Shown: positions 21,581 through 34,189, counted from the first letter of the stretch. The stretch: 64,000 bases of DNA from Hofstenia miamia (GCA_004352715.1 SCFE01000015.1:2085749-2149748), one strand, 5' to 3'. A program made the numbers and translations. Notes: a model not told the origin generated them from the sequence alone.

Positions 21581-22580
21581 NNNNNNNNNNNNNNNNNNNN
21601 NNNNNNNNNNNNNNNNNNNNNNNNNNNNNNNNNNNNNNNNNNNNNNNNNNNNNNNNNNNNNNNNNNNNNNNNNNNNNNNNNNNNNNNNNNNNNNNNNNNN
21701 NNNNNNNNNNNNNNNNNNNNNNNNNNNNNNNNNNNNNNNNNNNNNNNNNNNNNNNNNNNNNNNNNNNNNNNNNNNNNNNNNNNNNNNNNNNNNNNNNNNN
21801 NNNNNNNNNNNNNNNNNNNNNNNNNNNNNNNNNNNNNNNNNNNNNNNNNNNNNNNNNNNNNNNNNNNNNNNNNNNNNNNNNNNNNNNNNNNNNNNNNNNN
21901 NNNNNNNNNNNNNNNNNNNNNNNNNNNNNNNNNNNNNNNNNNNNNNNNNNNNNNNNNNNNNNNNNNNNNNNNNNNNNNNNNNNNNNNNNNNNNNNNNNNN
22001 NNNNNNNNNNNNNNNNNNNNNNNNNNNNNNNNNNNNNNNNNNNNNNNNNNNNNNNNNNNNNNNNNNNNNNNNNNNNNNNNNNNNNNNNNNNNNNNNNNNN
22101 NNNNNNNNNNNNNNNNNNNNNNNNNNNNNNNNNNNNNNNNNNNNNNNNNNNNNNNNNNNNNNNNNNNNNNNNNNNNNNNNNNNNNNNNNNNNNNNNNNNN
22201 NNNNNNNNNNNNNNNNNNNNNNNNNNNNNNNNNNNNNNNNNNNNNNNNNNNNNNNNNNNNNNNNNNNNNNNNNNNNNNNNNNNNNNNNNNNNNNNNNNNN
22301 NNNNNNNNNNNNNNNNNNNNNNNNNNNNNNNNNNNNNNNNNNNNNNNNNNNNNNNNNNNNNNNNNNNNNNNNNNNNNNNNNNNNNNNNNNNNNNNNNNNN
22401 NNNNNNNNNNNNNNNNNNNNNNNNNNNNNNNNNNNNNNNNNNNNNNNNNNNNNNNNNNNNNNNNNNNNNNNNNNNNNNNNNNNNNNNNNNNNNNNNNNNN
22501 NNNNNNNNNNNNNNNNNNNNNNNNNNNNNNNNNNNNNNNNNNNNNNNNNNNNNNNNNNNNNNNNNNNNNNNNNNNNNNNN
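21581..22580. other. Assembly gap of 1000 Ns
   Basis: A round 1000 Ns suggests a gap of estimated or placeholder size. It falls between the two halves of the PIF/Harbinger-type element. Confidence 0.99.
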
Positions 22581-22602
22581 TATATATATATATATATATA
22601 TA
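22581..22602. repeat. (TA)n microsatellite at the gap edge
   Basis: TA run immediately after the gap. Confidence 0.95.
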
Positions 22603-22689
22603 AATTTCTTAATTTTTAAAATATATGTACCTTATTTCACAAAAGCTAAATATGGTCTTGCCACACAACAGAGCCAATGTCCCTAAAAT

Positions 22690-23310
22690 ATAATTTTAGT
22701 TCATATGTCATGCAAGTTCATTTCTGAAATTATTTGAATTTTGTTGTCCAATACTTTGCAAAACCTTATAGTCTTCAACAGTGATATTTCCTTAACCACT
22801 TGCGTGCAACTGCTGCGCAAAAGATTGTGAAGACACACAACACTTAAAACTTTCTGGACTAAATGATTTGTAGTCAGCAAAAATCGGAATCTATTAGCTA
22901 GGATTCCGATTGCATTTTCCACTGTTCTCCTAGCCCGAGACGGCTTTCTTTGTCTAAATTTTTCCCACCAAAAGGTTTCATAAGAAATGTGCTCAAAGGA
23001 AATACAGCATCAGCAAGAATAAAATGATTTATAGGCATTCCGTCTAAGCCAATAATTACATTTTTGGGAATGTTTAACTTGTCATCAATTATTTCTTTGT
23101 ACAATAATGATTGACGGAAAACGGTGCCATCATGCACTCGGCATTCACTCCCATATCAACATATAAAAACTTATAGTTTGCATCCACTAAGGCCATTAGA
23201 ACAACACTGTGGAAACCTTTGTAGGTGAAAAACTGAGATCCGAATTGATGAGGAGGTTGAATGCGAATATGCTTTCCATCCAAACTTCCCATAACATTTG
23301 CAAAATCCAA
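22690..23310 (-). pseudogene. PIF/Harbinger nuclease (DDE_Tnp_4), frameshifted
   Basis: Three overlapping minus-strand frames read as one protein with two shifts. The first (23310-23089) has MGSLDGKHIRIQPP with the first catalytic Asp, ALVDANYKFLYVDMG with the second, and YKGFHSVVL. The second (23137-22898) has HDGTVFRQS, KLNIPKNVI and ILADAVFPLSTFLMKPF. The third (22922-22701) has ENAIGILANRFRF. This is the standard order of a Harbinger nuclease, which cuts and inserts the element at a 3-bp target. The usual GDEAFPL block reads ADAVFPL here, so the acidic residue following the Asp is changed. The N-terminus (23485-23311) is poorly preserved. Confidence 0.88.
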
Positions 23311-23489
23311 TTTTTTTCAAAATTAGTTGTAATAAAACACCCATTCTACTTTTGTTCTTGGCAACTAAAAAACTGCATAAATTCGATTTAACAAATGTGA
23401 TATATTTAGGATGAAGTGATAGAATAACAAAAATCTGGACAAAAGTTCGGAAAAAGATCGTTAATGTTGCACCCCCTTTAGTCAAAGAT

Positions 23490-23828
23490 TCTTATGTACT
23501 GTTTTGCACATCGATTAAGCTTGGTATAATTTGTTGCTGCAGCTAGTTAGCAAGTGTGAATAGATTTTTTCAATGCACTTATGAAATTGGATTTTTAGTC
23601 AATTGATCTTTCAGAAGACGCATCGTGTATAAGAGATCTTAAATCTTTCAAGGTATGCAGTTATTTGCCTTTAATGCCTCACAGGTAGAATTATTCGGAA
23701 AATATGATAGATTTTGTAAACAAATATTACTAAAATATATCTTAAACGGTTGAATAAATTTACATAACGTCTAAGAAATTAATATCGTATAAAGAACAAA
23801 GTTTTATACCAGTAGACAAACAGTCAAA
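23490..23828. other. A+T-rich spacer, nothing recognised
   Basis: Between the Harbinger nuclease and the next retroelement. I could not identify a Harbinger terminal repeat or 3-bp target duplication here. Confidence 0.5.
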
Positions 23829-25745
23829 TTGCAGTCAATGTCACCGCTCTCTCAGAGGGAAAGGCGTTCAGTGTGTTGTTTGCAATTACATTCATGCCCT
23901 GGCCTTCGCTCCTCTTCAGATTGGAAGTTAGGATTTATCTGTCCTGCATGCGATCCTTCTAATAAAAGTTTAGAAACAACGGGGCATACTCAACAGACGA
24001 ATCAACTGACAATTCCATTTTATCAGAGAAATCTTGTGCAGAATCCTCCTTATCAGAAAGGAATCCCACCATTAATTTACTGAATCAGATTTTTAGCAGC
24101 AGAAGATCTATTCTCAAAAGAATACCCAAAGGCGCAGTTGTTCAATTAACTCAATTATATATTCGTTGCCTAAATAAAGTCATTGCTGATCCTGACAATT
24201 TAGACAATTGGGTGCTTTTGTTATGTATTCCAAGTTTCTTTTTAACTGCAAAACAAAAGTGCAAAACGCTTCAGCAACTTGCATCTACCATCAAGAAGCT
24301 CATCAATACATATTCTATGAAAGTAATTTCTGAATTTCAATCACAGGGTTTTGATTATACTTTAAAATCCACTAAGCGGGATATCAGAGACATTATACAG
24401 AGTAATGTTGATGATGCTGATATCAAGGGTGCTATTTCGTCTATCCAGTAGCAGTTCCGGTCTGGCACCTTGCACACCTGAAGTGGTTGATCATCTCAAG
24501 AGCCTCCAACCTTCTAGTCAGTTGCCAAATACGCAACCAATGAATTCCTCGTCTGTCTTTATCAGTTCTAGAAAGGTTTTGGATGCAATTCGCTCATTCC
24601 CACCTGGTTCAGATTCTCCGTGACCTCAGTAAGGAGAGCAATGGGATGCATGCTTGCATTTATATAGAAAGTCTTACCAAATTATTAATTTGGTAATTGC
24701 ATGGAAAGTACCAATTTGCATTCGTCCAATCTTCTTTGGTGCAAACCCGTTTGCTCTCAAAAAAACGGCAAGGTGCGACCAATTGCAGTTGGTGGGACCA
24801 TTCCGCGACTGTGTGGAAAAGTTGTGGGTAAATCATACCAATTGAAAAGGTTAGCGTCATATGGTCAACAACAGTTAGGTAATGCTACGCCATGTGGTGC
24901 CGAAGCCGCGAACTTGAGAAGTATGATACTCTTATCAATAGTCTACTTGAACGTATTGCCAATGTTAATTTATTCGATAATGCTACTGTACAATCATGTC
25001 TTCCAGTTTCATTAGGGTGGGTTCGGTATATCTTTAACACATATTTTAGTATCCATTTGCTTTCTTGAATCTTTGGCCAAATGCGAAGACTTGATGCTAA
25101 GGATTGCTCCTGGATGCCCCCTGCGATTGAAGAAGCAAATGCGTTGGAGTTGTTGTTAAAAACTTCTAATTATTTGCAATCTCCAAATGGTCAAGCTTCC
25201 ACAATTCAAAAAAATTGGTCTTTCTCTGTCTTTAAACAACTCAAGAGTTTCCTATTGACAAATATGTCTGAAAAGGATCTTGCAAGGTTTCAAGCAGTTC
25301 AAGATAATCTAGCTGGGGCATAGCGCAATGCTCTTCTATCCAGCAAACTTAACCTAAAGTTGAACAATGTCACTTTGCGTATCAGTGTTGCATCCAGACT
25401 TGGAGCTCATGTTTGTGAACAACATACTTATGTTTGTGGTGTAAATGTTACATCTGATGGTCACCATGGATTGTCATGTAAGAGGAGCGCTATAGGTTTT
25501 GTACGTCATTCTCAATGGAATTATTTATTCAAGCGCACATTCTCAATGATCAACATCCCTTCAATTTTAAAACCTTTGGGATTGATCAGAAAAGATGGTA
25601 AGCGACTGTTCCTTGGACAAAAGGCCGCTCCTTAGTGTGGGACGTTACAGTGGTTGAGGCAATTGCTCCCAGTCGGATTTCCACTTTCGCTCGCTTCTAC
25701 TAAGTCTGCAACAGATGCTGAATCTCGAAAAACAGCCAAATATTT
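23829..25745 (+). pseudogene. Non-LTR-type pol with C-terminal restriction-like endonuclease; RT palm deleted
   Basis: A retroelement polyprotein read across many frameshifts. Near 23835-23960 is a Cys/His cluster (CSQCHRSL, then CPAC) like a zinc finger. A helical region follows (24090-24450; QLYIRCLNKVIADP). Next come CTPEVVDHLKSLQP and VLDAIRSFPPGSDS (24474-24620), then IRPIFFGANPFALKK and VRPIAVGGTIPRLCGKVVG (24720-24830). After GAEAA at about 24908 the frame jumps to LEKYDTLINSLLERIANV and QSCLPVSLG, so the whole palm with the catalytic aspartates is missing. The C-terminus (25360-25745) has CVCG-like cysteines, HHGLSCKRSA, GLIRKDGKR, then VPWTKGRSLVWDVTVVEA and ESRKTAKY. That tail pattern is shared by a family of animal retroelements and looks like a PD-(D/E)XK nuclease. 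Domain names after the RT fingers are my inference. Confidence 0.75.
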
Positions 25746-25759
25746 ATATATAATTATAT

Positions 25760-28700
25760 AAAAAGTACTTACGATTTTTTTTGATATAAGACATGGGGAA
25801 TTTTATGGTCGATTTTAGGCAAACAAGCATCAACGTGCTTATATATAGGAAATTTTTGTATTTGCTATCACGAGCGAGAATTCTCAATTCAGTACATGTA
25901 ATTTGACCAGATTCTTGATGCCCTTAAAAGAAATTCAACTGAAAATTAATGCATTTTTAGCATAAAACAAGCCTGGGCAAGAGTTCAAAGGCTGATAAGA
26001 AAAAAAAGAAATCAATTGAAGTCTTCCTTTTAAAGAAGAGTTTATATAATTTGAACTATAATTTTCATTACTAAATATTTATAGATGAAAATGAAATTGC
26101 CAAAATATTATTGAGTTTTTAAGAACCCGTTGCGATCATAGCAAATCAGTTGAGTAGAGATTTTATCTTAAATAAGTTTTGAAAAATTTTAATGGTTTTA
26201 AAAAAATGCTTAAACGCAAAAAAATCAAGAGCTAATAACGTTTTCAAAAATCTGAGAGCATCGAAGGATAAGGGGTGTCGCCTTTTTATATGGTTAAAAC
26301 GCGACCAGGCACTGTCCTACTTACACATCGTTGTGCCAAGTCTCCGGTTGCAGTGACCGTCTGAATGGCTTTTGGAGGTTTATTTACATGTTTTACAGTT
26401 ACGGAAATAGCTAAAGTTTGTTATTGATTCCATTGGCATTAAGCCTTACATTTATCTAAGCATTGGGTATGGAGAGAACTCAAAAGTTTTTTTAAAATGT
26501 CGGAATTTTCAATGAAAAACAGTTAACTTTTTCAAGCGTACAACTTAGTACAAATTTTCGACATTCAAGCATTATCACAAATCGATTTGTTTTTGCCTCA
26601 CCTTTTGCATATGTCCTAATGGGCTTGAAGAAATACTTTCAAAATGTACAAGTCTTGTTTATCAATAATTTATTTGGGTTTGCTGATCTCTTCGGATATC
26701 GATATCGCTTTGATAGATTTTTTAAAAAATCATAATGGACATTTATTACTTAAAAGCACTGTTTCACAACAAATCTGAAACAATGGGCTCATTATTGTTG
26801 TTTAGTTTCGTTGTAGTTTCATTACTGCTCCATTTCGAAATTTTGTTGATTACCAATTTGTTGAGCACCTATGAGGTAGATGCGTCGCCGAGCCCTTCGT
26901 TTCGTACAGCTTTTGACCTAAATAATTTCTGAAAAGTAGGCGCACACACAATTTCGGCAATCCATATTCAATTTTCTAATTAACATTATGAGTTTATGCG
27001 CCTACTTTGATTTCCCTTGATCATAATAAAAGGTGTCGATGAGCATTTTCCAGTTCAAGTGGGTTGTTTACAAATGTACCTGCTACTGCTTCTACTTTCC
27101 CAAGAAAATGATCTATATTAAATTTTTTTCATAGAAGACTTAATTAGTACTGGAATTTTCTAGTAAGCGTAGAAGACTGGATTTTAAAAATATGTTGTTA
27201 AGATATGCTGCGTTTTCTTATCAAAAGTGACTCTGGCTATTTTTTTAATGGCCCTCACATTGACGATACCCCAGCTACTTGCTTGCAATAGGCCATAGCC
27301 CACTCAATGCTTAAATGCTGGACTTGCCTCTCGACTAATTTGGCAAAATTAAACTCTATTAAATCCTTATCATCTTTGAAGAAATAATCAATTTTCATTT
27401 CTTATAGTTTGAATGACACATTACTCAAGATTTATTAAGCCGACAAAGTACACCTTGCCTTAAAGATTATGGGAATTATGCTGCGCGCCACTAACAAAGT
27501 TTATTTACTATACATCTTATTGCAGTGTGACAGGTTGGTAATTGTTAGCCACAAATTACATAATTTGAAAATTAGATGCGATATTTGTCGCGTGCAGACA
27601 TGCCAAAATTTTGTCGTTTTGTAACGCGTAACATTACGCGATTATAGATAGATGCAACAATATTTCAAGTTTAACACTATTGCGACCGAACTTTTTTACT
27701 GCAATGCCAAAAAATTGAAAAATGTGGTCCAATATTTGCCAAGGTGGTGGCCAATATCAAACTGAATACATTTAGAAAGTAATGATTCAATGTTATACTG
27801 ACTTGATTGTCTGAAGCAAATTTATCGATAGAGATGAAGATAGCAAAAAAAATACTAGCTTTTGTAGAATAATAATGAAAGTATGGTTTTTAATTTTAGA
27901 AGTTTGTCCTGCTAACAATATTTTAGGAAAAGTAAAAATATTTCAGGGTTAAATCTTCTTTCAAATTATAGATATAGTATTCTTCCTCAAGGGGGTGCTT
28001 TCTCAGCACTCAAATGGCCGAAATGGGGTTAAACCGAAATTAGCCAAATGAGCGTAATAATGGTAGCGCTTACGTAATAATTACGCAATTTATGTGAATG
28101 ATAGCCTAAGCTTAAAATCAATCAGTGTCGCATCCACTGAAATAATCACGTGGTCCACGAAAACGCACACAACAAATATCACAGCTGCACCTAATACGGA
28201 CTTACAAAGATACCATCATGAAGACATGTTTGCACATATATTATCTACCCAATAAAATATTAAATGTTAGCCTAGTTTTTTTAAAAATATAACTACATTT
28301 TAATATTTGACTCAACAACTAGTTCTTAAAAAATAAAAGTAAATCTTTTTTAACAACTAATTGGGTATAGATTATACACAAAAATATGCATCATAGCCTA
28401 TAAAATCTTCATTAAAATGAAATTGAATACTAGAAATCACTTATTACCGATGTTTGTGTCATATTATTGAAGTTTCTGGATTACTGATAGTGATGGGCAT
28501 CATTAATGTGAAATATATTTTCAATAATTATCACGAAACACTTCTGTTAACTTAGAAGGTCAGGTGTATTTTGTAGCAAATACTTTTGGAGAATATAAGA
28601 CTTCAAAAAACTTGTTGAACTATATTTACAATAATCGATATGTCTATTGATCTGATCATTTATCGTAACGCAGGCTATAATATCGGTATCGATAATTTTA

Positions 28701-28969
28701 CATTATTAGCATGAATTTTCAGCAGGTTGTCACTTATCATGTTCATTTGTTTTACGGGCTATCCGTGCACCCACACTCCATCCTACACCTTTTCCCAGAA
28801 TTCTTTTAAAATATGTTTCTATGAATTTTTTTTCGAAAATCAGGAGTTTTACTTTAATTTAATAGAATCAGGCGAGAGACAATTTATTACCTTAAAATCG
28901 CGGGAGTTGTTATGTCTGCACATGCAATTCAAAGTGCACAGTTTGACACTGTCAGCTATTAATTGCAAA
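25760..28969. other. Long A+T-rich stretch, no gene recognised
   Basis: About 3.2 kb. Frames at 26735-26932 and 28727-28981 (+) show no recognisable domains; the first has a hydrophobic segment but no other support. No paired terminal repeats or tandem arrays were found. Confidence 0.5.
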
Positions 28970-28971
28970 TA

Positions 28972-29504
28972 CAGGGTGTAACAAAAGTAACCAGACGCTT
29001 CATTTTACGAGAAATCTAACTTTATTCATAAGATTAGTAATAAAAAAACGAATCATTCAAAGTATAATATTCAGTGTAGTGAATCTAAAACAACTTACTG
29101 AGGTTATAATGTCCAAAACGATGAATCATAAAAGAAGAAAGTGTTCATAGCAAATGTTTAAGACTGTGACCATCATGTTCAATGCATTTGTACACCTTGT
29201 TCCCCAAATCTAATGGTATGGCACGAATTTCTTCGGTTATTGTATTCTTCAGATCGTACATAGTGCGTGGGTTTCTGCCATAAACTTTGTTCTTTAGTAA
29301 GTCTCACAAAAAGTCGGGTACGGTCAGGTTCGGAGACCATGAAGGCCAATCGATGGGCCTCTGCGACCCATCTACATGTTGAGAAAGTTGTTGTCCAGTC
29401 ACTTTCGCACAAAAAGCGAATAATGGGGCTGAGCTTCATCTTGCTGAACTACAGTTTTTTGCTTTCATTTTGGAAACGTCTGGTTACTTTTGTTACACAC
29501 CCTG
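28972..29504 (-). mobile_element. Mariner-like element with TIRs and TA target duplication
   Basis: Left end CAGGGTGTAACAAAAGTAAC; right end, read inward, CAGGGTGTGTAACAAAAG and on through TAACCAGACG. TA borders at 28970-28971 and 29505-29506. Length is 533 bp, with only a 3' transposase remnant inside. The ends differ from those of the 20151 element beyond the first eight bases, so this is a separate family. Confidence 0.92.
29140..29440 (-). pseudogene. Mariner-type transposase, C-terminal remnant
   Basis: Minus-strand translation, one frame with a stop, reads RPIDWPSWSPNLTVPDFL, then LLKNKVYGRNPRTMYDLKN, EEIRAIPLDLGNKVYKC. It corresponds to the WPPRSPDLTPLDFFLWG to C-terminal end of arthropod DDE transposases. 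SPDL is changed to SPNL, and a stop follows the PDF motif that carries the third catalytic Asp. Everything before this motif is deleted. Confidence 0.82.
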
Positions 29505-29506
29505 TA

Positions 29507-31925
29507 TATTGTATTACAATTGAAAATTTTAATTCATTGTTTTACAGACATTTTAGTTTACTGTTTCGTATATACAAATATAAGCAAGTGAGCGTTCTAT
29601 TGTGGTAATTCGTAATTTTCTTTAGTTCAATCTACAATTAATTATAGCGTGTTCAATCCATCACAATGCTTGTCTTGGGAGTGGGGGTCTCCACATCACA
29701 CTACATGTAGTGCGGTGAAATTTTAGCTTGTGTGAATTTTGTTGCAACAAATTTGTAGTCACCCTCAATAGTGGTTGCATAGGTCTATCTTACAAATGCT
29801 CAAAACTTATCTCAATAAGCGGGGGTTTGTTTGGATTTTCTGTTTTTCATATAAATCCGTTTTTCTTGAGAATTATTCATCAGAGAGCAAATCTAATCAT
29901 ATCACAATGTGGGTTTTTAAAAGTTCTTTATGATGATATCGTGCATTGGTACATTCAAGTAAGAAAAAAAATACAGATTTTTTTCAAGTATCTTTTCTTT
30001 CATATTTTCAAAATCTATCTTCTCAGTTATGACATCACCAAGCACTTCAATTATATCTTTTCTGAATTAAACGATCATTACTCAGGGTTTTTGATAAAAT
30101 TATTTGTTACTTTAAAAAACTGATGGTGATTTTCAGGAAAAGTGAGGAATATCGATTTTTCCACATTGGACCAGTTTTTTAATTCAAGGTAGTGATGAGA
30201 AAATTTGAATAACCGTAAAATTAATGATTATGTAGCTATAAATTGTAGATTTTCTGAATCCTCAGATTCTGCTCTATAAACCTCATCAATTTTTGACAAA
30301 ATTGAAGATTTGATTGAAATAATTTGATTTCATCCTGAGCAGCCCAATTCACATTAAATTTGAAATCAATGTGGGGGTGAGTTTGAATATTATTGATCAA
30401 TCAATTATTGGATAAACTTAATTACAATGATATAATTTCCTATAAATAACTGTTTTTAAAATTATTTAAAGCTTTTTAGTAACTGAGCTTTGATTTTATT
30501 TAAATTTCGAATAAATGGAATCATGATTTTCAATAAATCAGATAATGATTTAAAATTTCTGAAAAGCTGCTATTTTATTCAAATCAAATCAAAAACTTAA
30601 AAATAGTGATACTGAATATCACTATGGCGTCTGTAAAATATTTGTCATTAAAATATTTGACAGTTTCGCTTAAAACTCTGTTGTGATGAGGATTTTATAG
30701 AATTGTGGTCACCCCAAGCCAAGCTTGAAAATATGGGTACTTTTTTGTTAACTCTACCCACACTCAAATAATTGCAAAATTATTCTAGTTTGCCAATAAA
30801 ATAATTATAGCCCTAACCTAAGCAAAAACGCAAAAGAACCGAAATATGTAATCGGAGGCATTTGGGAAGGCATTCTATTTATGCCAATTACAAGTAAGTA
30901 AATGTTTATTAAATTAAATTGTATATAAAGCTCAACAACGATGGTATGTATGCAAATATAATTTACAAATGATAAAAAGAAAACACTGAGAAAATAACGC
31001 GATGATGTGAAGTCGTTAGTTGTTTAGGTACTTAATCATATATTGAAAAATTGTCTCCGGCAAAACTCAGTTTTGTATTTACCTATTCTAAATTTTCAAG
31101 TATACTGCAAGCGTTCTGGTTGTTGATAACACTTGAAAAAAAAGAGATCGTTTTGGTTGTGTACCATTCTAAGAGTAAAAAAATAACAGTTGGCACTTTT
31201 TAAAACATTTACCTGTAATTTCCAGTAGTATAATCTATGAAAAACAATATATAAAAATAAAATGTTAGAATTAAAAATCCATCTGCAAAACTGTCATCTG
31301 AAACTTTGTGTCTGCATCATACAAAAATGTAGAAATTCAATCAGAAGTCAATTTATCAATTTCACAATCCAATCAAAGATTGTAATACATAATATTCAGT
31401 CAATATTTTACATGATTTAGCTAGGTGTTTGCGAGCACTCCACGTCGATGCGAAACAATAGGGTACAATCAACTCGAATATTTCAAGTTCTCGAAGTTAG
31501 CTTAAGTGTGAACGACTTTGTAGAGTGAACAGCCAATAATGCAGACCCGAAAAAATGGCAGCCTGCAACTAAAATAAAAAATGTAACCTACCCAGTATAA
31601 TTACTGTTGAATTTACATTTCTGTCATTGAAAATTAAAATTAATANCGCTATACTTGGTAAATTTTCACATACAACGTTTATTGTGCATTTAGGTGATTT
31701 TTAGGTGAATTTAAAGAATAATAGGGCGATTATCCAAAACGTAATTGATTAATCAACTAGCCAATTTCAAAATCCAGCACAGTCCTGTCGGTAAGAATAG
31801 TTCCTATCTGTGCACTAAACAGTCAGATTTTCAAAGAAAAATTTTAGTAAGTCAAGTTTTTTAAGAACCGGCAATTATGTTACTAAATAAATATTTCTTT
31901 TATTGTCACTATGTAATTGTTCAAA

Positions 31926-31960
<35 letters not shown>

Positions 31961-32640
31961 TTGATTGTCAAATTAATTTAGCCCAAACGAGGATTGTTAA
32001 TTAAAGAGGTATTTCTCTTCATCATTTTTAACTCCTACAGTATATCTTCAGTAATTGAATAAAGTCTAATAGCAGCAGTAGTCTTCGATTTGGTTCAAAT
32101 TCGGGAAATTCTGTGCAATTTCATTTCTGATTTGGGTTGTGCTGATTAATATTTATCATCAGCGTTTTTGATGGATATATCTTTTTCTCGAAATGAACAT
32201 CTCCATCAATCAATCTTAGCAATCTATATACTCGATTGGATTCATTTTAAAAATATTAATTAATTTTGCGGTTGGGGTAAAAATTATCAATATCTATGGA
32301 ACAAATGCAATTTTTCCTACCTTTTAGGAATATTAGCATTGTGAAATTATTGACACGTTTAAATGCATTCATCTTAATATTGGTATTTACTCAATTGTTT
32401 TCGGACGAGTTTTGATGATCACTCAGCGACGCTTTTAATCCTTGCTTATCGCCGCTTACGCTTTATCATTTTTGTGCAGCTTATACGGCTTACGCATGTG
32501 AATTCGATTTTCTAGAATAAAAGTGGACCATTTTTTTCGTACCGATCGTCTTTGGCCTATTATTAAGTGCTTCATTGTAATTGAGATTCAATTGCGCTGA
32601 CAAATGTTGTTTGCTAACATATGAAGCATTGTCACATTGA
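29507..32640. other. Long A+T-rich stretch, no gene recognised
   Basis: About 3.1 kb. A plus-strand frame at 29728-30123 is Phe/Ile-rich and I do not recognise it. There is a palindrome CACTACATGTAGTG at about 29699, a single N at 31646 and (TA)n at 31929-31958. Nothing else stands out. Confidence 0.5.
31929..31958. repeat. (TA)n microsatellite
   Basis: Pure TA run. Confidence 0.95.
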
Positions 32641-33180
32641 TTATGCAAGAAGTTGTGCGCTTGGTCAAAATTTAACATGGTGAAGGCCCTTCTTACAAGA
32701 AAATTGCATCCGAATTGAAACTTTCAAAATCAACTGTTCAATACATCATCAATAACGACTACTGTAAAAAAACTAAAGGGAGGTCCCAAACCAAAAGTAT
32801 TCGGATTCCAAAAATTGAAACTAAAGCGAACAATTTAGGAACTGAAAAGGAACATAGAAAAAATTACAGACTCAAAAATTGGTTAAATGCAAAAATGCAG
32901 GTGTTCAAGAAAACGGTTGTTCGAGCATTGTCAAAAATGAAATATGTATGCAAAAGTGGCAAGTTTTCAATCGTTTTGAAAAAAAAACAACACCGAAAAG
33001 AAAAAGTGCGCTTATGTACCCAGTGGTTAATTTCGCAAAAATATTAGAATTGCGTAGTTTTCTCGGACGAGAGAAATTCAACTTAGAAGGTCCCGGCAAT
33101 TGGCGCTCGTGAATGGTAAAAAAGTACAGAGTTTTGCTGAAAAAACGGCAGTGTGAAGGAGGGGGGTTTAAAAGTTGCAT
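32640..33180 (+). pseudogene. Tc1-like transposase, N-terminal half
   Basis: After an early stop the translation gives SYKKIASELKLSKSTVQYII, the paired-like helix-turn-helix of Tc1/Tc3-type transposases. A second helix region follows (VFKKTVVRALSKMKYVCKS, about 32898-32955). At 33056-33110 one frame gives VVFSDE, the block holding the first catalytic Asp, and a second frame gives EKFNLEGPGNW. The two are separated by a frameshift. Beyond 33150 the similarity fades (a GGG-containing stretch), so the second and third catalytic motifs are missing. I found no terminal repeats. Confidence 0.75.
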
Positions 33181-33587
33181 ATTCTGAAACTACAGTAACC
33201 CTATTAGATTTGAGAGTTTTAGGTTCCTTATCCTTAGGCCTGGGGAGAGGAGCTTTCTTTCCCAATATCTAGCTCGGTATTATGATATTAAAACCAAACT
33301 TTGCACAAATATTCTTCATATCATAATAAGGTTGAGATTTTCAAACCGAACCGAACCCGAAAAAATTCAACCCTTCCCTACACGAACGATTTTTAGAATT
33401 TTGTTACAAACTTACAGTATACTAGCAGGGGTACCCGGCGTTGCCCGGGGTATTTGAAAAGTAAAAGACGATAATATGTTTTAGTAAAGATATTTATTCT
33501 AATTAAAGTCACATGTTATGCATACAGCTTAAGTTTATAAGGCATTGATGCATGTTATTCTTAAAGACAGCATACTTTAAACAAATA

Positions 33588-33827
33588 TTAATTCTGAAGT
33601 GCTTCCTGATAAACAATATTTTCTGTGTGATCCTTCAATGGGGTACATATAAATAAATTCTTCGAAGATCCAACTCTTGAGCATCCAACATATAGCTGTC
33701 CATGAGAAAAACATGGTGCTAGAAGATTTAGGCCAACAACTCTCAGTGATTGTCCTTGAGATTTGTTAATGGACATTCTCTTAGCTTGAGGGTTTTTTCT
33801 TGATAAGGCTGTCTTTTTTGGAGGCAT
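33588..33827 (-). pseudogene. Helitron Rep/helicase C-terminus
   Basis: The frame reads RMSINKSQGQSLRVVGLNL, then CFSHGQLYVGCSRVGSSKN and VYQEALQN. This is the final Pif1/RecD-type helicase block (motif V and VI region) of a Helitron replicase, and it ends at the normal C-terminal position. The replication-initiator nuclease and the rest of the helicase are deleted, so the element is non-autonomous. It lies inside the bounded Helitron at 33422-34344. Confidence 0.9.
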
Positions 33828-34047
33828 GGTTTAACAAATATTAATTGAGCTACTTAATTTTGGAATTCTTAAATCTTTGACTGCAAACCATCAACTGAGT
33901 GGCCTTAAATGTTAATTTTTCAAATTTTTTTTGCACTGTAATTCACTAAGTAAAGATCACTTGATGTGTACTCTTTGAGTGTCACAGGTCAACTGAATGG
34001 CCTTGAAAGTTTTTTGTCCTTTTATATGTTTTAAAAAACGTTTTTTG

Positions 34048-34189
34048 NNNNNNNNNNNNNNNNNNNNNNNNNNNNNNNNNNNNNNNNNNNNNNNNNNNNN
34101 NNNNNNNNNNNNNNNNNNNNNNNNNNNNNNNNNNNNNNNNNNNNNNNNNNNNNNNNNNNNNNNNNNNNNNNNNNNNNNNNNNNNNNNNN
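34048..34189. other. Assembly gap inside the Helitron
   Basis: 142 Ns followed by a C-rich run that may have stopped the assembly. Confidence 0.99.

Noticed and set aside
21578-22603. A 341-codon open frame
   Set aside because: It consists almost entirely of Ns.
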